Shown here: piece by piece, positions 17,944-26,255 of the stretch
How positions within the stretch are numbered: the first letter of the stretch is position 1
Layout: each line of letters begins with the position of its first letter
Source of the DNA: Alteraurantiacibacter aquimixticola
GTDB taxonomy: Bacteria > Pseudomonadota > Alphaproteobacteria > Sphingomonadales > Sphingomonadaceae
Length of the DNA stretch: 64,000 bases
Reading direction: 5' to 3'
Assembly: GCF_004965515.1 (NCBI RefSeq)
Contig: NZ_SSHH01000003.1
Coordinates: 276,232 to 340,231 of the forward strand
Position numbers and translations under genes: made by a program
Notes under the pieces: model-generated
Databases searched by the model: none
What the model was told of the DNA's origin: nothing
The model's input: only the letters and a program-made list of their open reading frames with translations

Positions 17944-18579
17944 TTATTGGGTACTCCGGGAATGGTTCGATAGCCGGCCCATGATGGAGCCGACATAGTT
18001 CTGTGTTTCGCGAATGCGCGGGATGCCGCCCGCGCGCTGAACGCGGCCGGGTCCGGCATTGTAGGCTGCAAGCGCGCGTTCGAGGTCGCCGTCGAAACGG
18101 TCGAGCTGTTCGCGCAGGTAACGGGCGCCGCCTTCGAGATTGGCGGCGGGATCGTCAGGGTTCACGCCCAGGTCGCGCGCGGTGCCCGGCATCAGCTGGG
18201 CGAGGCCTCGCGCCCCTGCGGGCGAAACGGCGTTTTCGCGCCAGCGGCTCTCCTGCCAGACCACCGCCTCGATCAATGCGGGGCTGAGGTCATAACGGGC
18301 GGAAAGCTGCGCCACCAGCGGGGCATAGCGTTCGGGGATGCCGCCTGTATGGCGCGCGGGATCGGCCACCGCCGCATCGGGCAGGGCCTGCATGTGTTCG
18401 GGGACTTCGACCAGTTCCGCGGCCATCACCGCAGCGGCGGCCTCGGCAGCGACGCCGGGTCCGGACACCCAGCGCGCTTCGCCGCCATTGCCCACTTCCA
18501 ACACATCGGCATGCGCGGGAACGGCCAGCAGCACGGGTGCGGCAAGGAGCACGGCAATGAGGGCGCGTTGCAGAATCAC
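17944..18579 (-). CDS. virB1: VirB1-like lytic transglycosylase
   Basis: VirB1 enzymes cut peptidoglycan to let the secretion apparatus assemble. This 211-residue protein has a signal peptide (to AHA, about residue 25) and a C-terminal SLT domain: catalytic Glu in VVWQESRWRENAVSPAGARGL, then LAQLMPGTARDLGV, and AAYNAGPGRV near the end. The GTG start (18577-18579) follows GGAGG. It is the first gene of the virB1-2-3-4-6-9-10-11 operon, and its promoter should lie in 18580-18650. Confidence 0.9.
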   Translation of the reverse strand: MILQRALIAVLLAAPVLLAVPAHADVLEVGNGGEARWVSGPGVAAEAAAAVMAAELVEVPEHMQALPDAAVADPARHTGGIPERYAPLVAQLSARYDLSPALIEAVVWQESRWRENAVSPAGARGLAQLMPGTARDLGVNPDDPAANLEGGARYLREQLDRFDGDLERALAAYNAGPGRVQRAGGIPRIRETQNYVGSIMGRLSNHSRSTQ

Positions 18580-18624
18580 TTAGGTCGGAGCCTCCAATCC
18601 CGTGCATTTGCGTACAACAAATGA

Positions 18625-18634
18625 CACGCGCGTG
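18625..18634. promoter_or_regulatory. Palindrome upstream of the virB operon
   Basis: CACGCGCGTG is a perfect 10-bp palindrome about 45 bp upstream of the virB1 start, flanked by GA and AC. Its position suits an operator for the virB operon. GC-rich palindromes of this size also occur by chance. Confidence 0.25.
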
Positions 18635-18652
18635 ACAGTGGAGCAGCAAAAA

Positions 18653-18676
18653 GGCCCGGCAGCAATCCGCCGGGCC
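18653..18676 (-). terminator. Intrinsic terminator of the TPR gene
   Basis: GGCCCGGC at 18653-18660 pairs perfectly with GCCGGGCC at 18669-18676 around an 8-base loop. On the minus strand the stem is followed directly by TTTTT, the classical intrinsic terminator pattern. It ends transcription of the TPR protein gene at 18772-19146 and separates it from the virB operon. On the plus strand the tail is only CTTCTT. Confidence 0.8.
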
Positions 18677-18771
18677 CTTCTTGCGATCCCCGAATGCGGC
18701 CCGGAGGTAATTGGGGCCAAAGGGACTTTGTGCGACTTTATAATATAGGGGGCGCTGGAACCGGGCCGCAG

Positions 18772-19146
18772 TTAGTTCATTGCCAGCGCATTGCCTTCCA
18801 GCTGGCGCAGGGCGGTGCGCGCGGCGCGGCGCGAATCGACCCAGCTCCCATCTGCCAGTTCGAGCTGGTAGCGAATGTCGCTTTCCGCAGCTTCGCGATA
18901 GAGCGCAGCGGCGCGCTCGGTATCGCCCAGCTCGGCATAGGCGCTGCCGAGATTGATCAGCAGGGCAGGGTCACCGGGGTTTTCGGCGCGCAGCGCTTCG
19001 AGGTTGGCAATCGCTTCTCGTGCCTGGCCAGCCGCCAGCGTCTCGTAAGCGACTTCGGTCGTCTCGGTACCTTCGGGTGCACCGATGATCGCCACCGAAC
19101 CGGCCTGCGCGAACAGCAGGGCTCCCATCACCAGATTGGCCATCAT
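18772..19146 (-). CDS. Secreted TPR protein
   Basis: This 124-residue protein begins at ATG 19144-19146 after AAGGAGAG, which excludes a longer frame upstream. The N-terminus is a short hydrophobic segment (LVMGALLFAQAGSVAII) that may be a signal peptide. The centre has two tetratricopeptide-type repeats (LAAGQAREAIANLEALRAENPGD and ALLINLGSAYAELGDTERAAALYREA). TPRs mediate protein-protein contacts, so it may be a periplasmic adaptor. Its own intrinsic terminator lies downstream. It is not obviously part of the secretion system. Confidence 0.75.
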   Translation of the reverse strand: MMANLVMGALLFAQAGSVAIIGAPEGTETTEVAYETLAAGQAREAIANLEALRAENPGDPALLINLGSAYAELGDTERAAALYREAAESDIRYQLELADGSWVDSRRAARTALRQLEGNALAMN

Positions 19147-19220
19147 GGCATCTCTCCTTGTTTGTTTCTTGGCCCCGTAGATGCGCCGAACAAGACGATT
19201 TCGCAACAAAACCGTCATAA

Positions 19221-19382
19221 TGTCACAAAAGCGCAATATTGCCCCTTCCCGAGCTGCGCTGCGGGTTCTTCCAGCAATTTTTCCGGTTGACTCAATTTTG
19301 TCCCGCAGGGGTCACACCCCCTCGGGAGAGGAAGGCTGTGGATTGTGACAAATCACCGTCACACAGTCCGCAAACTGTCACA
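19221..19382. promoter_or_regulatory. Intergenic region with repeated GTCACA/TGTGAC motifs
   Basis: The 313-bp gap between the divergent TPR and lipoprotein genes contains no gene. It holds GTCACA at 19222-19227, 19311-19316, 19358-19363 and 19377-19382, plus TGTGAC at 19344-19349. The latter forms an inverted pair TGTGAC-N8-GTCACA with 19358-19363, about 100 bp upstream of the lipoprotein start. The spacing does not fit CRP or FNR sites. An operator for an unknown regulator is plausible. Confidence 0.35.
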
Positions 19383-19459
19383 CCCGGTCCCTAGCTGGCG
19401 AGTCGCGACATGACTTCGCATTCTTTTCGATTCTCGGTTTTTTGAGGGGACCGCACGCT

Positions 19460-21034
19460 GTGACACACCTTTCCCGTTCTCTTGTCCTTGGTTGCTCGAT
19501 TCTGGCGCTTTCCGCCTGCGGCCCCGAGGAAATCGCTTCGCCCGGCACCGGTGGCAATGTGACCATCAACAACCCCGCCGCGCCGGCTCCCACCCCGACG
19601 CCGACTTCCACCGGCGGCACGCTGGTGACGCCGGCCACGGGTTGCCCCACCATCGCCGACCCGCAGGGCCTGACCGATGAAGACACGATCACCGGTCCCG
19701 AGGGCGAATGGCGCGTTTGCGCGCTGCCCGACGTGATCAACGTTTCCTCCACGCTGCCCCGCGTTCCCGGCCTGCTTTACCGCCTGCCCGGCCGCGTCGA
19801 CGTCGGCACCGATGGCGGTGCGGTTCCCACCAGCGCGGATACGGATGTCGAGCTGACCATCGAGCCCGGCGTGATCATCTATGCCAGCGGCGCGGCCTTC
19901 CTGAACGTGACGCGCGGCAACTCGATCAATGCCAACGGCACCGAGGACATGCCGATCATCATGACCAGCCGCGACAACGTGCTGGGCCTCAACAACGCCA
20001 ACTCCTCCGGCCAGTGGGGCGGCCTGGTCCTGTCAGGCCGTGCGCCGGTCACCGATTGCTTCCTGCCCGCTGCAGCGCCGGGGACGAACGACTGCTATCG
20101 ACGCGTCGAAGGCGCGACGCCGGACACCTACTTTGGCGGTGAGCTTGAGGACGATAGCTCAGGCTCGGTCAGCTACATGCAGATCCGCTATTCCGGCTTT
20201 GTCCTTTCGGGCGACGACGAACTGCAGTCGCTGACCACCGGTGGCATTGGCTCGGGAACCGACATCAGTTTCATCCAGTCGGTCAATTCTTCGGATGACG
20301 GCATCGAGTTCTTCGGCGGCGTTGTGAACGCCAAGAACATTATCGTCGCCGGCGCCGAGGACGACTCGCTCGACAGCGACACCGGTGTGAAGCTGAACAT
20401 GCAGTATGTGCTGGTCGCCCAGCGCCAGGACATCGGCGACGCTATCATCGAGGCCGACTCCAACAACGGCCTGTATGATGACCTGCCGCGCCAGGACACG
20501 CAGTTGGTCAACGCCACGCTCATCCAGCGCAAGGTCGATGATCAGGTCGTCCGCATCCGCGGTGCTGCCGACTATGGCATCTACAACTCGGTCATCATCG
20601 ATCAGGGCAGCGCTGCCACGCCGTGCATCCGCATCGACCAGGCCGAAACCGCCGAACCGGCTGACGCCCCGACCGACGAGAACGGCCCGCCGGTCTTCAA
20701 CTCGGTCGCGCTCGACTGCGCCACCAACTTCCGCGACGGCAGCGATGGCGGTCCGACCGCCGCCGAAGCAGAGGCTCTGTTCGACCTGGGCGTCGGCAAC
20801 GACAAGGCTTTCACCAGCACGATCGCTTCTGGCTACCTCAACGGTCCGAACGAAGACGACTTCATCCCGCTCTTCGACGTGACCACCTTGCCGGGCGGCT
20901 TCTTCGAGGCTTCCACCTTTATCGGTGCGGTTACCGCGAGCGATGACTGGACCCAGGGTTGGACCTGCGATTCCGCGGCCATAACCTTCACCAACAATAC
21001 CGGCAGTTGTGGCGCCATCCCGGTCTTTAACTAA
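19460..21034 (+). CDS. Outer-membrane lipoprotein partner of a TonB-dependent receptor
   Basis: This 524-residue protein has a lipoprotein signal peptide with lipobox LALSAC (modified Cys20), a Pro/Thr-rich linker (about 40-60) and a long Gly/Asn/Asp/Ser-rich body with stretches typical of a right-handed beta helix (GVKLNMQYVLVAQ, IRGAADYGIYNSVIID). I chose the GTG at 19460 because GAGGGG lies 10 bases upstream. Pairs of this lipoprotein type and a TonB-dependent receptor are common in sphingomonads and caulobacters. By analogy it may capture a substrate at the cell surface, but none is known. It precedes the receptor gene by 123 bp. Confidence 0.75.
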   Translation: MTHLSRSLVLGCSILALSACGPEEIASPGTGGNVTINNPAAPAPTPTPTSTGGTLVTPATGCPTIADPQGLTDEDTITGPEGEWRVCALPDVINVSSTLPRVPGLLYRLPGRVDVGTDGGAVPTSADTDVELTIEPGVIIYASGAAFLNVTRGNSINANGTEDMPIIMTSRDNVLGLNNANSSGQWGGLVLSGRAPVTDCFLPAAAPGTNDCYRRVEGATPDTYFGGELEDDSSGSVSYMQIRYSGFVLSGDDELQSLTTGGIGSGTDISFIQSVNSSDDGIEFFGGVVNAKNIIVAGAEDDSLDSDTGVKLNMQYVLVAQRQDIGDAIIEADSNNGLYDDLPRQDTQLVNATLIQRKVDDQVVRIRGAADYGIYNSVIIDQGSAATPCIRIDQAETAEPADAPTDENGPPVFNSVALDCATNFRDGSDGGPTAAEAEALFDLGVGNDKAFTSTIASGYLNGPNEDDFIPLFDVTTLPGGFFEASTFIGAVTASDDWTQGWTCDSAAITFTNNTGSCGAIPVFN

Positions 21035-21047
21035 GGGCCTGTGAGCG

Positions 21048-21085
21048 GGGAGGGGCGCATGGCCAGAAGGCCCGGCGCCCCTCCC
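21048..21085 (+). promoter_or_regulatory. Strong intergenic hairpin between lipoprotein and receptor genes
   Basis: GGGAGGGGCGC (21048-21058) pairs perfectly with GCGCCCCTCCC (21075-21085) around a 16-base loop. Only weak T enrichment follows, so it is probably a partial terminator or an mRNA-stabilising element that sets different levels of the lipoprotein and receptor. Confidence 0.5.
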
Positions 21086-21157
21086 TGCCTTCTAATATGT
21101 GCGGGAGCTTGGCCCCGCCCAATCCTGCGGAACCAAGTCATGAGGGAATCTGACACC

Positions 21158-23812
21158 ATGAACACTGGCAAGCAGCTTGTAGCGCTGCTTCTGCTCACCA
21201 CCGCGCTCACCTTTCCGGGCGCGGTTCTTGCTCAAGATTCCGATGCGCCCGCCGATCCGGCGGAAGCAATGGATGATGGCGCAGATCAACCCGAGGACGA
21301 ATTCGAGGAGCCGGATATCTCGGTGCCCGGCGGCGACACGATCATTGTCACCGGCCGGATCAATCGCGATCCGGTGCGTGCCTCCACCCAGGTGGTGAGC
21401 GTGCTTTCCACCGAACAGATTGCGCGTACTGGCGAAGGCGACATTGCCGGCGCCTTGGGCCGCGTCACCGGCCTTTCGGTCCAGGGACAGGGCTTCGTCT
21501 ATGTCCGCGGCCTGGGCGACCGCTACTCGCTGGCACTGCTGAACGGCTTGCCGCTGCCTTCGCCGCAGCCGCTGAGCCGTGTGGTGCCGCTGGATATCTT
21601 CCCGACCAATGTCGTCGCCAGCTCGCTGGTGCAGAAGACCTATTCGGCGAACTTTCCCGGCGAATTCGGCGGTGGCGTGATCAACCTGACCACCCGCGCC
21701 ATTCCCGATGAGAGCTTCCTCAAGGTCGGCGGCAGCGTCTCGGGTGATACCGAGACGACTTTCCACAATGGCCTCAGTTATTACGGTTCGGACTTCGACT
21801 GGTTCGGCTTCGATGACGGCACGCGCGACCTCGCCCCGGCAGTCCAGGCCTATTTCGATAGCGGCAACCGCATGACCGACCTCGAAGTCGACCAGCAGGC
21901 TATTGCCCGCGACCTCGGCAATCCGAACCTGATCCTGTTGCAGAAACTGGGCGACGTCCCGGCCAACTGGTCCGCCAGCATCACCGCCGGCACCGCGACC
22001 GACATCTTCGATGATGGCCGCCTTGGCGTGGTCGCCACGGCTTCGATCAGCAATAAGTGGCGCACGCGCGACATCACCTCGCAAGCGGTGCTGGCGGATT
22101 TCACGCTGGACCAGGATTTCAACGATTTCGTCACCGACAACCGCCTCCTCACCAACGCCATGCTCGGCTTTGGCCTGGAAGCGGGTGACCACGTCTTCCG
22201 CTTCACCAACCTCTTCATCCGCGACACGGTAAAGCAGGCGCGCCTCAGCCAGGGTGAGGATTTCCAGGACGACGACAGCATCCAGCAGCAGCAGACCGCC
22301 TGGTACGAACGCCAGCTGATCGACAGCCAGCTGGTGGCGGAAATGGAATTCGGCAAGCTTGGTGTGGACCTGCGCGGCGGCTATGCGCAGACGCAGCGCG
22401 AGGCGCCGTACGAATACACCTTCACCTATGTGCGCGACAACGCGCAGGGGCCGTTGTCTGATTATTTCATCAACGTGCTCGATCGCCAGACCGGCGATGC
22501 CAGGGTGGTCTTCTCGGAGCTGAAGGAGGAGCTGTGGTACGGCGGTATCGACCTCAGCTACCCGGTGCTCGACTGGGCGAACCTGACCGTCGGCTATGCC
22601 TATAGCGACACTGATCGTTATTCGGAGCGGCGCGAATTCCTGTTCAACGCACCGTCCGATTTTCCCGATGCGGTGGGCCTGCTGCGGCCGGACCTGCTGC
22701 TGGGCGACGCGATCATCGATTACTTCAATATCGGCCTGATCGAATCCACCCAGTCGGACCCGGCCTTCCAGGCTGCGCTGGAGATCCATGCCGGCTACGG
22801 CAAGGTGAACCTGCAGCCGCACGACATGGTCAATATCGACCTTGGCGTGCGCTATGAGGATGCGACGCAGAGCGTTGACCCGGTGGAAGTGTTCAACACG
22901 CCTACCAATTCGGGCAGCGCCACCTCGCTCGCCAATGACTACTGGCTGCCGGGGGCGACGGTCACCATCGAGCCTATGGAGCAGCTGCAGCTGCGCGCCA
23001 GCGCCAGCCGCACGATCGCCCGCCCGCAGTTCCGCGAGCTGATCTTCCAGTCCTATTACGATCCGGAAACCAACCGCCAGTTCGTGGGTAACCCGTTGCT
23101 GACCGACAGCGAACTGACCAACTATGAAGTGCGCGCCGAATATTACTTCGGTGGCACGGACCGCATCGCGGTGGCCGGCTTCTACAAGGACATCGACAGC
23201 CCGATCGAGGCTTTCTCGAGCTTCTCCGACAACGAGCAGATCACCAGCTTCGCCAATGCTCCCAGTGCCAAGCTGTGGGGTGTGGAAGCCGATGCGCAAT
23301 ATACGTTCGATCTGTTCAACCTGGGCGGCTTCTTTGAAAGCAAGGAACTGCTGGTCTTCGCCAACTATACCTATACCCAGTCGGACATCAGCGTGCAGGA
23401 TGGCGATGTCGCCCGTTTGTTCCCGAATGGTGAGACTGCGGCGACGAACCTCTTCGCGGATGGCAGGCCGCTTACCGGTCAGTCGGACCACCTGGTCAAT
23501 TTCCAGATGAGCCTGGAGGATATCGACCAGCTGCAGCAGTTCACCGTGATGCTGAACTATGCCAGCGAGCGCGTGACCAGCCGTGGTACGTCCGGCCTGC
23601 CCGATATCGTCGAGGATCCGGGCCTGAAGGTCGACCTGGTCTTCCGCCAGGGCATCGACCTGTTCGGGGTGGAAAGCGAATTGCAGTTCGAAGCGCGCAA
23701 CATCTTCGGCCGTCCGAACGAGGAATTCCAGACCAACGGCACCGATCGGGCCGAGATAAACACCTATGACGTGGGGACCGAGCTGTCGGCTTCGATCTCC
23801 TTCACTTTCTGA
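21158..23812 (+). CDS. TonB-dependent outer-membrane receptor
   Basis: This 884-residue protein imports a large substrate across the outer membrane using TonB energy. It has a signal peptide (to VLAQ, about residue 25), an acidic segment, the TonB-box region around DTIIVTGR, a plug domain (STEQIARTGEGDIAGALGRVTGL, VRGLGDRYSLALLNGLPLP) and a 22-strand barrel ending in the aromatic C-terminal strand SASISFTF. The ATG at 21158 follows TGAGGGAA; a start 39 codons upstream crosses the hairpin and is unlikely. It forms a unit with the lipoprotein gene. The substrate is unknown. Confidence 0.92.
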   Translation: MNTGKQLVALLLLTTALTFPGAVLAQDSDAPADPAEAMDDGADQPEDEFEEPDISVPGGDTIIVTGRINRDPVRASTQVVSVLSTEQIARTGEGDIAGALGRVTGLSVQGQGFVYVRGLGDRYSLALLNGLPLPSPQPLSRVVPLDIFPTNVVASSLVQKTYSANFPGEFGGGVINLTTRAIPDESFLKVGGSVSGDTETTFHNGLSYYGSDFDWFGFDDGTRDLAPAVQAYFDSGNRMTDLEVDQQAIARDLGNPNLILLQKLGDVPANWSASITAGTATDIFDDGRLGVVATASISNKWRTRDITSQAVLADFTLDQDFNDFVTDNRLLTNAMLGFGLEAGDHVFRFTNLFIRDTVKQARLSQGEDFQDDDSIQQQQTAWYERQLIDSQLVAEMEFGKLGVDLRGGYAQTQREAPYEYTFTYVRDNAQGPLSDYFINVLDRQTGDARVVFSELKEELWYGGIDLSYPVLDWANLTVGYAYSDTDRYSERREFLFNAPSDFPDAVGLLRPDLLLGDAIIDYFNIGLIESTQSDPAFQAALEIHAGYGKVNLQPHDMVNIDLGVRYEDATQSVDPVEVFNTPTNSGSATSLANDYWLPGATVTIEPMEQLQLRASASRTIARPQFRELIFQSYYDPETNRQFVGNPLLTDSELTNYEVRAEYYFGGTDRIAVAGFYKDIDSPIEAFSSFSDNEQITSFANAPSAKLWGVEADAQYTFDLFNLGGFFESKELLVFANYTYTQSDISVQDGDVARLFPNGETAATNLFADGRPLTGQSDHLVNFQMSLEDIDQLQQFTVMLNYASERVTSRGTSGLPDIVEDPGLKVDLVFRQGIDLFGVESELQFEARNIFGRPNEEFQTNGTDRAEINTYDVGTELSASISFTF

Positions 23813-23865
23813 TACCTGCGCCGTCGGCTGCGGCCTCCCCAAGGCCGGCGGGACAAAACTGGAAT

Positions 23866-23899
23866 GGACCTCGTCCCTCGCGGGACGGGGTCCTTTTTT
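23866..23899 (+). terminator. Intrinsic terminator of the receptor gene
   Basis: A 12-bp stem (23866-23877 with 23882-23893, one G-T pair) around the loop TCGC is followed by TTTTTT at 23894-23899. It lies 54 bp after the receptor stop codon. Confidence 0.92.
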
Positions 23900-23933
23900 G
23901 TGTGGCTGTCAGTGAGTGTGAGCAGGTGCCTGC

Positions 23934-24608
23934 TCAGGGCAGGTCGAGCACGTAGCCCTTGCCGTGCACCGTGCGCAGCAGGCTTCCCGCGCCCGCTTCA
24001 CGCATGCCGAAGCGCAGGCGCTTGATCCACACATCGACGGTGCGAAGGTATTCGGGATCGCCGGCCTTGCCCAGCGCATCGACAAGTTCCTGGCGGGAGA
24101 GGATGCGATTGGCGTTCTCGGCCATGAAGCGCAGTACGCGGAACTCGTTGGGCCTCAGGGGTATGAGGGCGCCTTTCCAGCGCGCCTGCTCACCCGCGAC
24201 ATTGATCTGCAATTCGCCAATATCGACGGTCTGCACGCCAGCGGGCCTGCGCCCATTGCATTGCAGCGCCAGCACCCTGTCGAGCATGGCCTGCCGGTCG
24301 AGCGGCCCCACCGCGTAATCGTCGGCACCCGCCTTCAAGGCGCGGCGGCGGTCCTCCGCATCGTCTGCCTCCAGCACGATGGTCACATGTGCATCGCTCA
24401 GCCGCGGATCGGCCCGCAGGCGGCGGCACATTTCCAGGCCGGAAAGATCGTCCATCACCCAATCGACGAACGCCCACACGCTGCCCTCGATCAGCTTTTG
24501 CGGACCTTCGGAGGTGAGCAGGCCAAAAGTGAATTCGCTGTCGCCATTGGAAAAGGGGGCGTATCGCGCCGCATCTGCATTGGTGGTGACGATACTTACG
24601 CGGTTCAT
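23934..24608 (-). CDS. Atypical OmpR/PhoB-family response regulator
   Basis: This 224-residue protein has a receiver-like domain (about 1-120) and a C-terminal winged helix with the PhoB pattern (LIPLRPNEFRVLRFMAENANRILSRQELVDALG, VDVWIKRLRFGMREAG, LRTVHGKGYVLDLP). The receiver keeps Asp49 (AFVDWVMDDLSG) but lacks the N-terminal acidic pair (SIVTTNAD instead), so phosphorylation may be weak or absent. I chose the ATG at 24606-24608, 9 bases after AGGGGA. No sensor kinase gene is adjacent. It transcribes towards the receptor gene and could regulate it, but no site shows this. Confidence 0.82.
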   Translation of the reverse strand: MNRVSIVTTNADAARYAPFSNGDSEFTFGLLTSEGPQKLIEGSVWAFVDWVMDDLSGLEMCRRLRADPRLSDAHVTIVLEADDAEDRRRALKAGADDYAVGPLDRQAMLDRVLALQCNGRRPAGVQTVDIGELQINVAGEQARWKGALIPLRPNEFRVLRFMAENANRILSRQELVDALGKAGDPEYLRTVDVWIKRLRFGMREAGAGSLLRTVHGKGYVLDLP

Positions 24609-24735
24609 CGCATGCATTCCCCTGCCGGTGTCAGCGTCAGGTGCCATCGCGATGTGACTCGTATATGACGAAATGCGGCACGGATTACCGTGCTTGGACG
24701 AACTCTTCCGAAGGGGAGATGTCAGCCGCGGCAAA

Positions 24736-24757
24736 GTGGCGGAGACGGAGGGATTCG
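24736..24757. repeat. Attachment-site copy (left end of island)
   Basis: These 22 bases are identical to 63278-63299, which cover the 3' end of tRNA-Ser including its encoded CCA. This is the pattern left by site-specific integration into a tRNA gene. The copy here is the far junction of the island and does not form a complete tRNA. Confidence 0.88.
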
Positions 24758-24953
24758 GAACTGTGAACTTATATATTTGATATTAAATAATTATAATTCC
24801 ACCTATGTTTCCATGCAGTCCCACAAGTTCGATCCCTGGATACACAGAAAGGTAGCCTATCTACCGGTCAGTTCGACCAAATCTCTCAATTGAGGGGCAG
24901 GGCGCGCGATTGAATGCCGAGTTCATGGCCTTCTGATCGGCCGCTGCGCTTGG

Positions 24954-25537
24954 CTATCCTCCAGCGGTCCCTACAAACTTGAGGATCGGGCCATGGTCGT
25001 GTCCATCTGCGCAGCGCGGCGATGTAGGCGTCGCGTCTTTCGTTACCATGCTCAGGTCATTGCCTGCCGCCCAGTCAATCAGTGGGTGGCCGAAATGATC
25101 GCGCAGATATTCGTCAGCCATAATACGCGCGTGGTGGCCATTGCCATTGGCGAAGCAATGAATCTGAACCAGCCGGTGATGAAATCGCGCCGCGGCCTCT
25201 AACGGTGGATAGGCCCCATGCTCGGCCCAGTAGCGGGCGTCATCCAGCAAGGCGCGCAGTCGCACCCCGACCTGAATCGGATCGACACCGATATTCTTTT
25301 CGGTGAGGCGAAAGGTTCCCGCCCATTCCCACACCTCGCCGAATAGCCGACGGTGGAGTTCGCGTACGAATTCCTCGCTTAGCACGTCCCGTTTTCGGCG
25401 GCGTTGCAGCCTTTGCAGGCCGCTCTCGACATTGACCTGCTTTCACCTCGCGTGGTGATGTGCCTGAATTTCAACCCTTCGAGTTCATCGGGATCGGGCG
25501 GCGTTGCACCATCGGGCTCTTCGCTAATGCCGGTCAT
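24954..25537 (-). pseudogene. Frameshifted mobile mystery protein B (Fic family)
   Basis: Mobile mystery protein B is a Fic-domain protein encoded next to protein A on mobile elements. The ATG at 25535-25537 overlaps the protein A stop as ATGA and opens a typical N-terminus (MTGISEEPDGATPPDPDELEG), but the frame breaks near 25433-25446, where a short deletion is likely. The remaining Fic domain continues from NVESGLQRLQRRRKRDVL in another frame to 24954. The Fic motif reads HCFANGNGHHAR instead of HPFxxGNGRxxR. Near the end two compensating frameshifts replace an expected NERRDAYIAALR. The gene is therefore non-functional. Confidence 0.85.
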
Positions 25538-25869
25538 TTATTTTCCCAGAAGTCGGAAGGTGGATCGCGCAGCAGTTCCAGCGCCATTCTTTCAATCTGG
25601 TCTTCGATCTGGTCGAGCGTCAGGCTTTGCTTTTCCAGTGCCATGTGCGTGCTGGCGCGCGAGACAATCTTATGAGCTTTCTCTCGTGCCCGCCGTTGGA
25701 GTACGTCTTCAATGCTGCCTTGTTGCGGAACAATGGCGTAGACGAACTTACACCCCATCGCCTCGGCCAGCTTGTGCATCGTTTGGAGTGTGATGCGGTC
25801 ATTTTGTTCAGAGCGTTCGGCAGCCGAGATATTGGCGCGGGTACGCCCGACCATTCGGCCGACTGGCAT
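25534..25869 (-). pseudogene. 5'-truncated mobile mystery protein A (Xre-type)
   Basis: Mobile mystery protein A is an Xre-like DNA-binding protein of about 150 residues. The readable part here is 111 residues and begins inside the helix-turn-helix (VGRMVGRTRANISAAERSEQ), followed by the conserved TLQTMHKLAEAMGCKFVYAIVP and the C-terminal STHMALEKQSLTLDQIEDQIERM. The normal 40-50 N-terminal residues are missing from this frame; an in-frame TAA lies 30 bases upstream and fragments resembling the N-terminus occur in another frame. It overlaps protein B by 4 bp. It is probably inactive, though a shortened product cannot be excluded. Confidence 0.75.
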
Positions 25870-26255
25870 CAATCCGACCGCGCAGGCCGCAAGCGATTAG
25901 GCAGCTTTGCGCCCCAATAGCGGTCATTCCGATCTTGTCGGGATGGTGCCGGAACTTGCCTTTCGTTCCACGAGACTGCGATCGTTCGCTTTCAGCTGAA
26001 CTCTTAGGTAAGCAAGGGCAGGCAGGTGAGCGTCGACGTGTCCTTCGACTTCTAGAACTCCCTATATCGAACTATGAGGAAGGCACATGCCTGCCCCATA
26101 GTCAAACAGTCGGACTTGGTCGCGCCAATGCGCTGCTCCTGTGGGAGAATTGGGGGGAGCAGCTGCCTAGCGAGAGCGACATTCCTGCTTGAGAACAAGT
26201 GCTTGACTTGCCCAACTTGTCACCTCCTGCTCCGCCAATGTATTTAGAGCGCGGG
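25870..26255. other. Gene-free stretch at the left flank of the eCIS operon
   Basis: About 386 bp with no supported gene. Its right part is remnant sequence of mobile mystery protein A. A plus-strand frame of 85 codons (25935-26192) has no recognisable domain or ribosome-binding site. No clear terminator hairpin for the eCIS operon was found. Confidence 0.5.

Noticed and set aside
21092-23842. Long open frame of 916 codons on the minus strand opposite the TonB receptor gene
   Set aside because: It is a GC-rich antisense shadow. The plus-strand receptor has a signal peptide, plug and barrel, while the antisense product has no recognisable domain.
24735-24760. A second tRNA-Ser gene at the left end of the island
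   Set aside because: Only the 3' terminal 22 bases are present, with no anticodon arm, so it is an attachment-site copy.
25935-26192. Plus-strand frame of 85 codons in the left flank
   Set aside because: No recognisable domain, no good ribosome-binding site, and it lies in decayed sequence.
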